NCBI RefSeq assembly: GCF_006716865.1
Contig: NZ_VFPT01000004.1
Span: 159,840 to 223,839, forward strand
Direction of reading: 5' to 3'
DNA: 64,000 nucleotides
DNA from: Roseinatronobacter monicus
GTDB lineage: Bacteria; Pseudomonadota; Alphaproteobacteria; Rhodobacterales; Rhodobacteraceae
In this document: positions 62,709 to 64,000 of the stretch, piece after piece
How positions within the stretch are numbered: position 1 is the stretch's first letter
Layout: each line of letters starts with the position of its first letter
The notes under the pieces: generated by a model
Database searches by the model: none
Seen by the model: only the letters and a program-made list of their open reading frames with translations
What the model was told of the DNA's origin: nothing
Position numbers and translations under genes: made by a program

Positions 62709-64000
62709 TTACGACCGATCAGCCTGAAGTGGAGCGCGCGCTGGTTTGCTAGCTTTACGAATGTTAAACAACAAAAGCCCCAAAAAGACCGCGAAGGCTG
62801 TCCATTGGAACATGGGGTCAAGATCGGGCCAGATCAGCGCCCCACAAAGTCCGGCCAGCAAGATGCGTTGCATCACACCAACCGCGTTTTCCATATGCCC
62901 CTCAAAGGCTGCCGCAATACAATAAAGTGCTGCCAACGTGAGGACAGTGACTTGTAGTTTTTCGAATAGCGACCCGGTCAGAAGCGGCGTGAAGGCAAAC
63001 ATCAGCGGTACGATATACAGGGCCTTGGCCATTTTCCATGCGGTTACGCCGGTAGCCATCGGGCGGCTCCCGGCGATCGCGGCGGCGGCAAAGGCCGTCA
63101 GGCAGACCGGCGGCGTGACAGAGCTGTCTTGACTGAGCCAGTAGATGATCATGTGCGCAGTTAGAAGGGCGGCTATGACCAGGTCGCGGCTGAGTATGCT
63201 TTCAACAATGGTCCGCCGCATCTCTAGCGGTGCGGCTTCAAAAACTATCTCGGCCTGACTACGAGCCATGGGCAGACCGATTTCAGCAGCATATTGCGGC
63301 GCACCCATCGCGAGGATGGCCTGCATATTCTCGGGGACAGCACCTGCAGCGATGGCATTTATAACCTCGATGCGGGTAATCATATCGGCAAGCGCAGGCG
63401 CAGATAGTGTGGCGACGACGATATATGCCGCGGTCACAGGCAAGCCCATCCCCAGCACCAGCGAGGCCAGCGCGATCAAGCCGATTGCGATCAGGACGGA
63501 ATTATTCGCCCACGCGCCGATCATCAGTGAAAAGGTATTACCTACACCGCTGATGGTGACAGCGGCGATAACCACTCCGATGGCAACAAGCAAGACGGCG
63601 GTCAGCACCATGTTACGTGTGCCCAGTGCAAGGCTCTCCAGTATTGCCATGGGGCCCATGGGGCGAGGTGTGACCCATGAGAAGACGACTACGGACACGA
63701 TCGCGAACCCAGCCGCATAGGACGGGGTAAATCCCCAGATCATAAGGCTCACAAGCACCCCAAGCGGACCGAAAAAGGCGATTCCGTTCTCGCGCAACAC
63801 CTGTCCTAGTGACTTCTCGGGGCCAGGATCGGGCGCAAGCTCAAGCCGTTTTGCGGTGATCCGCACATAGAATGCGATGGACATAAAATAAATCAGCGCG
63901 GGCAATACCGATACCGCTGCGATTGTTAGGTAGGACACGCCAGTGAAGCTTGCCATGACAAAGGCACCAGCTCCCATAATGGGTGGCATGATCTGTCCGC
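62709..64000 (-). CDS. Fused TRAP transporter permease (4TM/12TM), C-terminal part
   Basis: At least 430 residues, with the frame open to the window end. The opening in view, GQIMPPIMGAGAFVM, is the hallmark of the large permease of fused TRAP transporters. Next come about ten membrane helices including VLGMGLPVTAAYIVVATLSAPAL, the GLP-x-T-A-A-Y segment, and TPPVCLTAFAAAAIAGSRPMATG (the SVTPPV block). Substrate proteins are absent here, so the substrate (an organic acid or osmolyte) is unknown. The N-terminal small-permease part lies beyond position 64000. Confidence 0.92.
   Translation of the reverse strand, partial: GQIMPPIMGAGAFVMASFTGVSYLTIAAVSVLPALIYFMSIAFYVRITAKRLELAPDPGPEKSLGQVLRENGIAFFGPLGVLVSLMIWGFTPSYAAGFAIVSVVVFSWVTPRPMGPMAILESLALGTRNMVLTAVLLVAIGVVIAAVTISGVGNTFSLMIGAWANNSVLIAIGLIALASLVLGMGLPVTAAYIVVATLSAPALADMITRIEVINAIAAGAVPENMQAILAMGAPQYAAEIGLPMARSQAEIVFEAAPLEMRRTIVESILSRDLVIAALLTAHMIIYWLSQDSSVTPPVCLTAFAAAAIAGSRPMATGVTAWKMAKALYIVPLMFAFTPLLTGSLFEKLQVTVLTLAALYCIAAAFEGHMENAVGVMQRILLAGLCGALIWPDLDPMFQWTAFAVFLGLLLFNIRKASKPARAPLQADRS

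Overview
The window reads as an accessory region of an alphaproteobacterium, most likely in the Rhodobacterales. This rests on the overall protein flavour, GC-rich coding sequence, a fused TRAP transporter, an Alg8/Alg44 pair and an H-NOX/FIST pair. It is an inference without a marker gene; no rRNA, tRNA or CRISPR array was found. The window is crowded with insertion sequences: four identical 1181-bp IS630-type copies, three copies of an IS5-type element (one cut by the window edge, one decayed), one IS110/IS1111-type element, one IS6-type element and an IS3-type fragment.

Layout. 1-1337: edge of an IS5-type element fused to the 3' remnant of a VirB6/TrbL conjugation gene. 1439-5115: IS630 copy 1, then a DUF2169-type T6SS adaptor gene split in two by the IS1111-type element. 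4228-33278, all on the minus strand: a type VI secretion locus carrying all thirteen core genes. In transcription order these are tssB, C, E, F, G, tagH (FHA), tssJ, K, L, tssH/clpV, a VasH-like regulator, vasI, tssM, a repeat-rich lipoprotein, tssA, hcp, three small unknown genes, vgrG, a PAAR-like DUF4150 protein, a predicted HNH-type nuclease toxin, a propeller-like candidate immunity protein and the broken adaptor. 33360-35612: IS630 copy 2 and an IS5-type remnant, placed directly upstream of tssB.

36019-45067: a secreted lysozyme-like protein, and divergent from it a four-gene operon for exported proteins. These are two small DUF11-like proteins, a 1646-residue protein with DUF11 and carboxypeptidase-regulatory-like segments ending in a predicted outer-membrane barrel, and a glycine-rich/PKD/DUF11 protein. 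I regard this operon as the least described system in the window. 45553-48742: a UPF0149/SEC-C protein, a RecD2-type helicase and an 81-residue partner.

48817-58225: an exopolysaccharide block (alg8, alg44, phosphomannomutase, mannose-1-phosphate guanylyltransferase) cut up by the IS6-type element and two IS630 copies. 58373-60801: a nitric-oxide sensing operon (FIST/NosP-like protein, H-NOX, N-terminal part of a coiled-coil/GAF signalling protein) whose last gene is truncated by an IS3 fragment, itself cut by IS5 copy C. 62709-64000: the C-terminal part of a fused TRAP transporter permease.

Taken together the region encodes contact-dependent killing, surface display and matrix polymer functions. 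Several of these operons have been broken by recent transposition. The T6SS core itself looks intact, but its terminal adaptor gene is disrupted and its upstream region has been replaced by an IS element.
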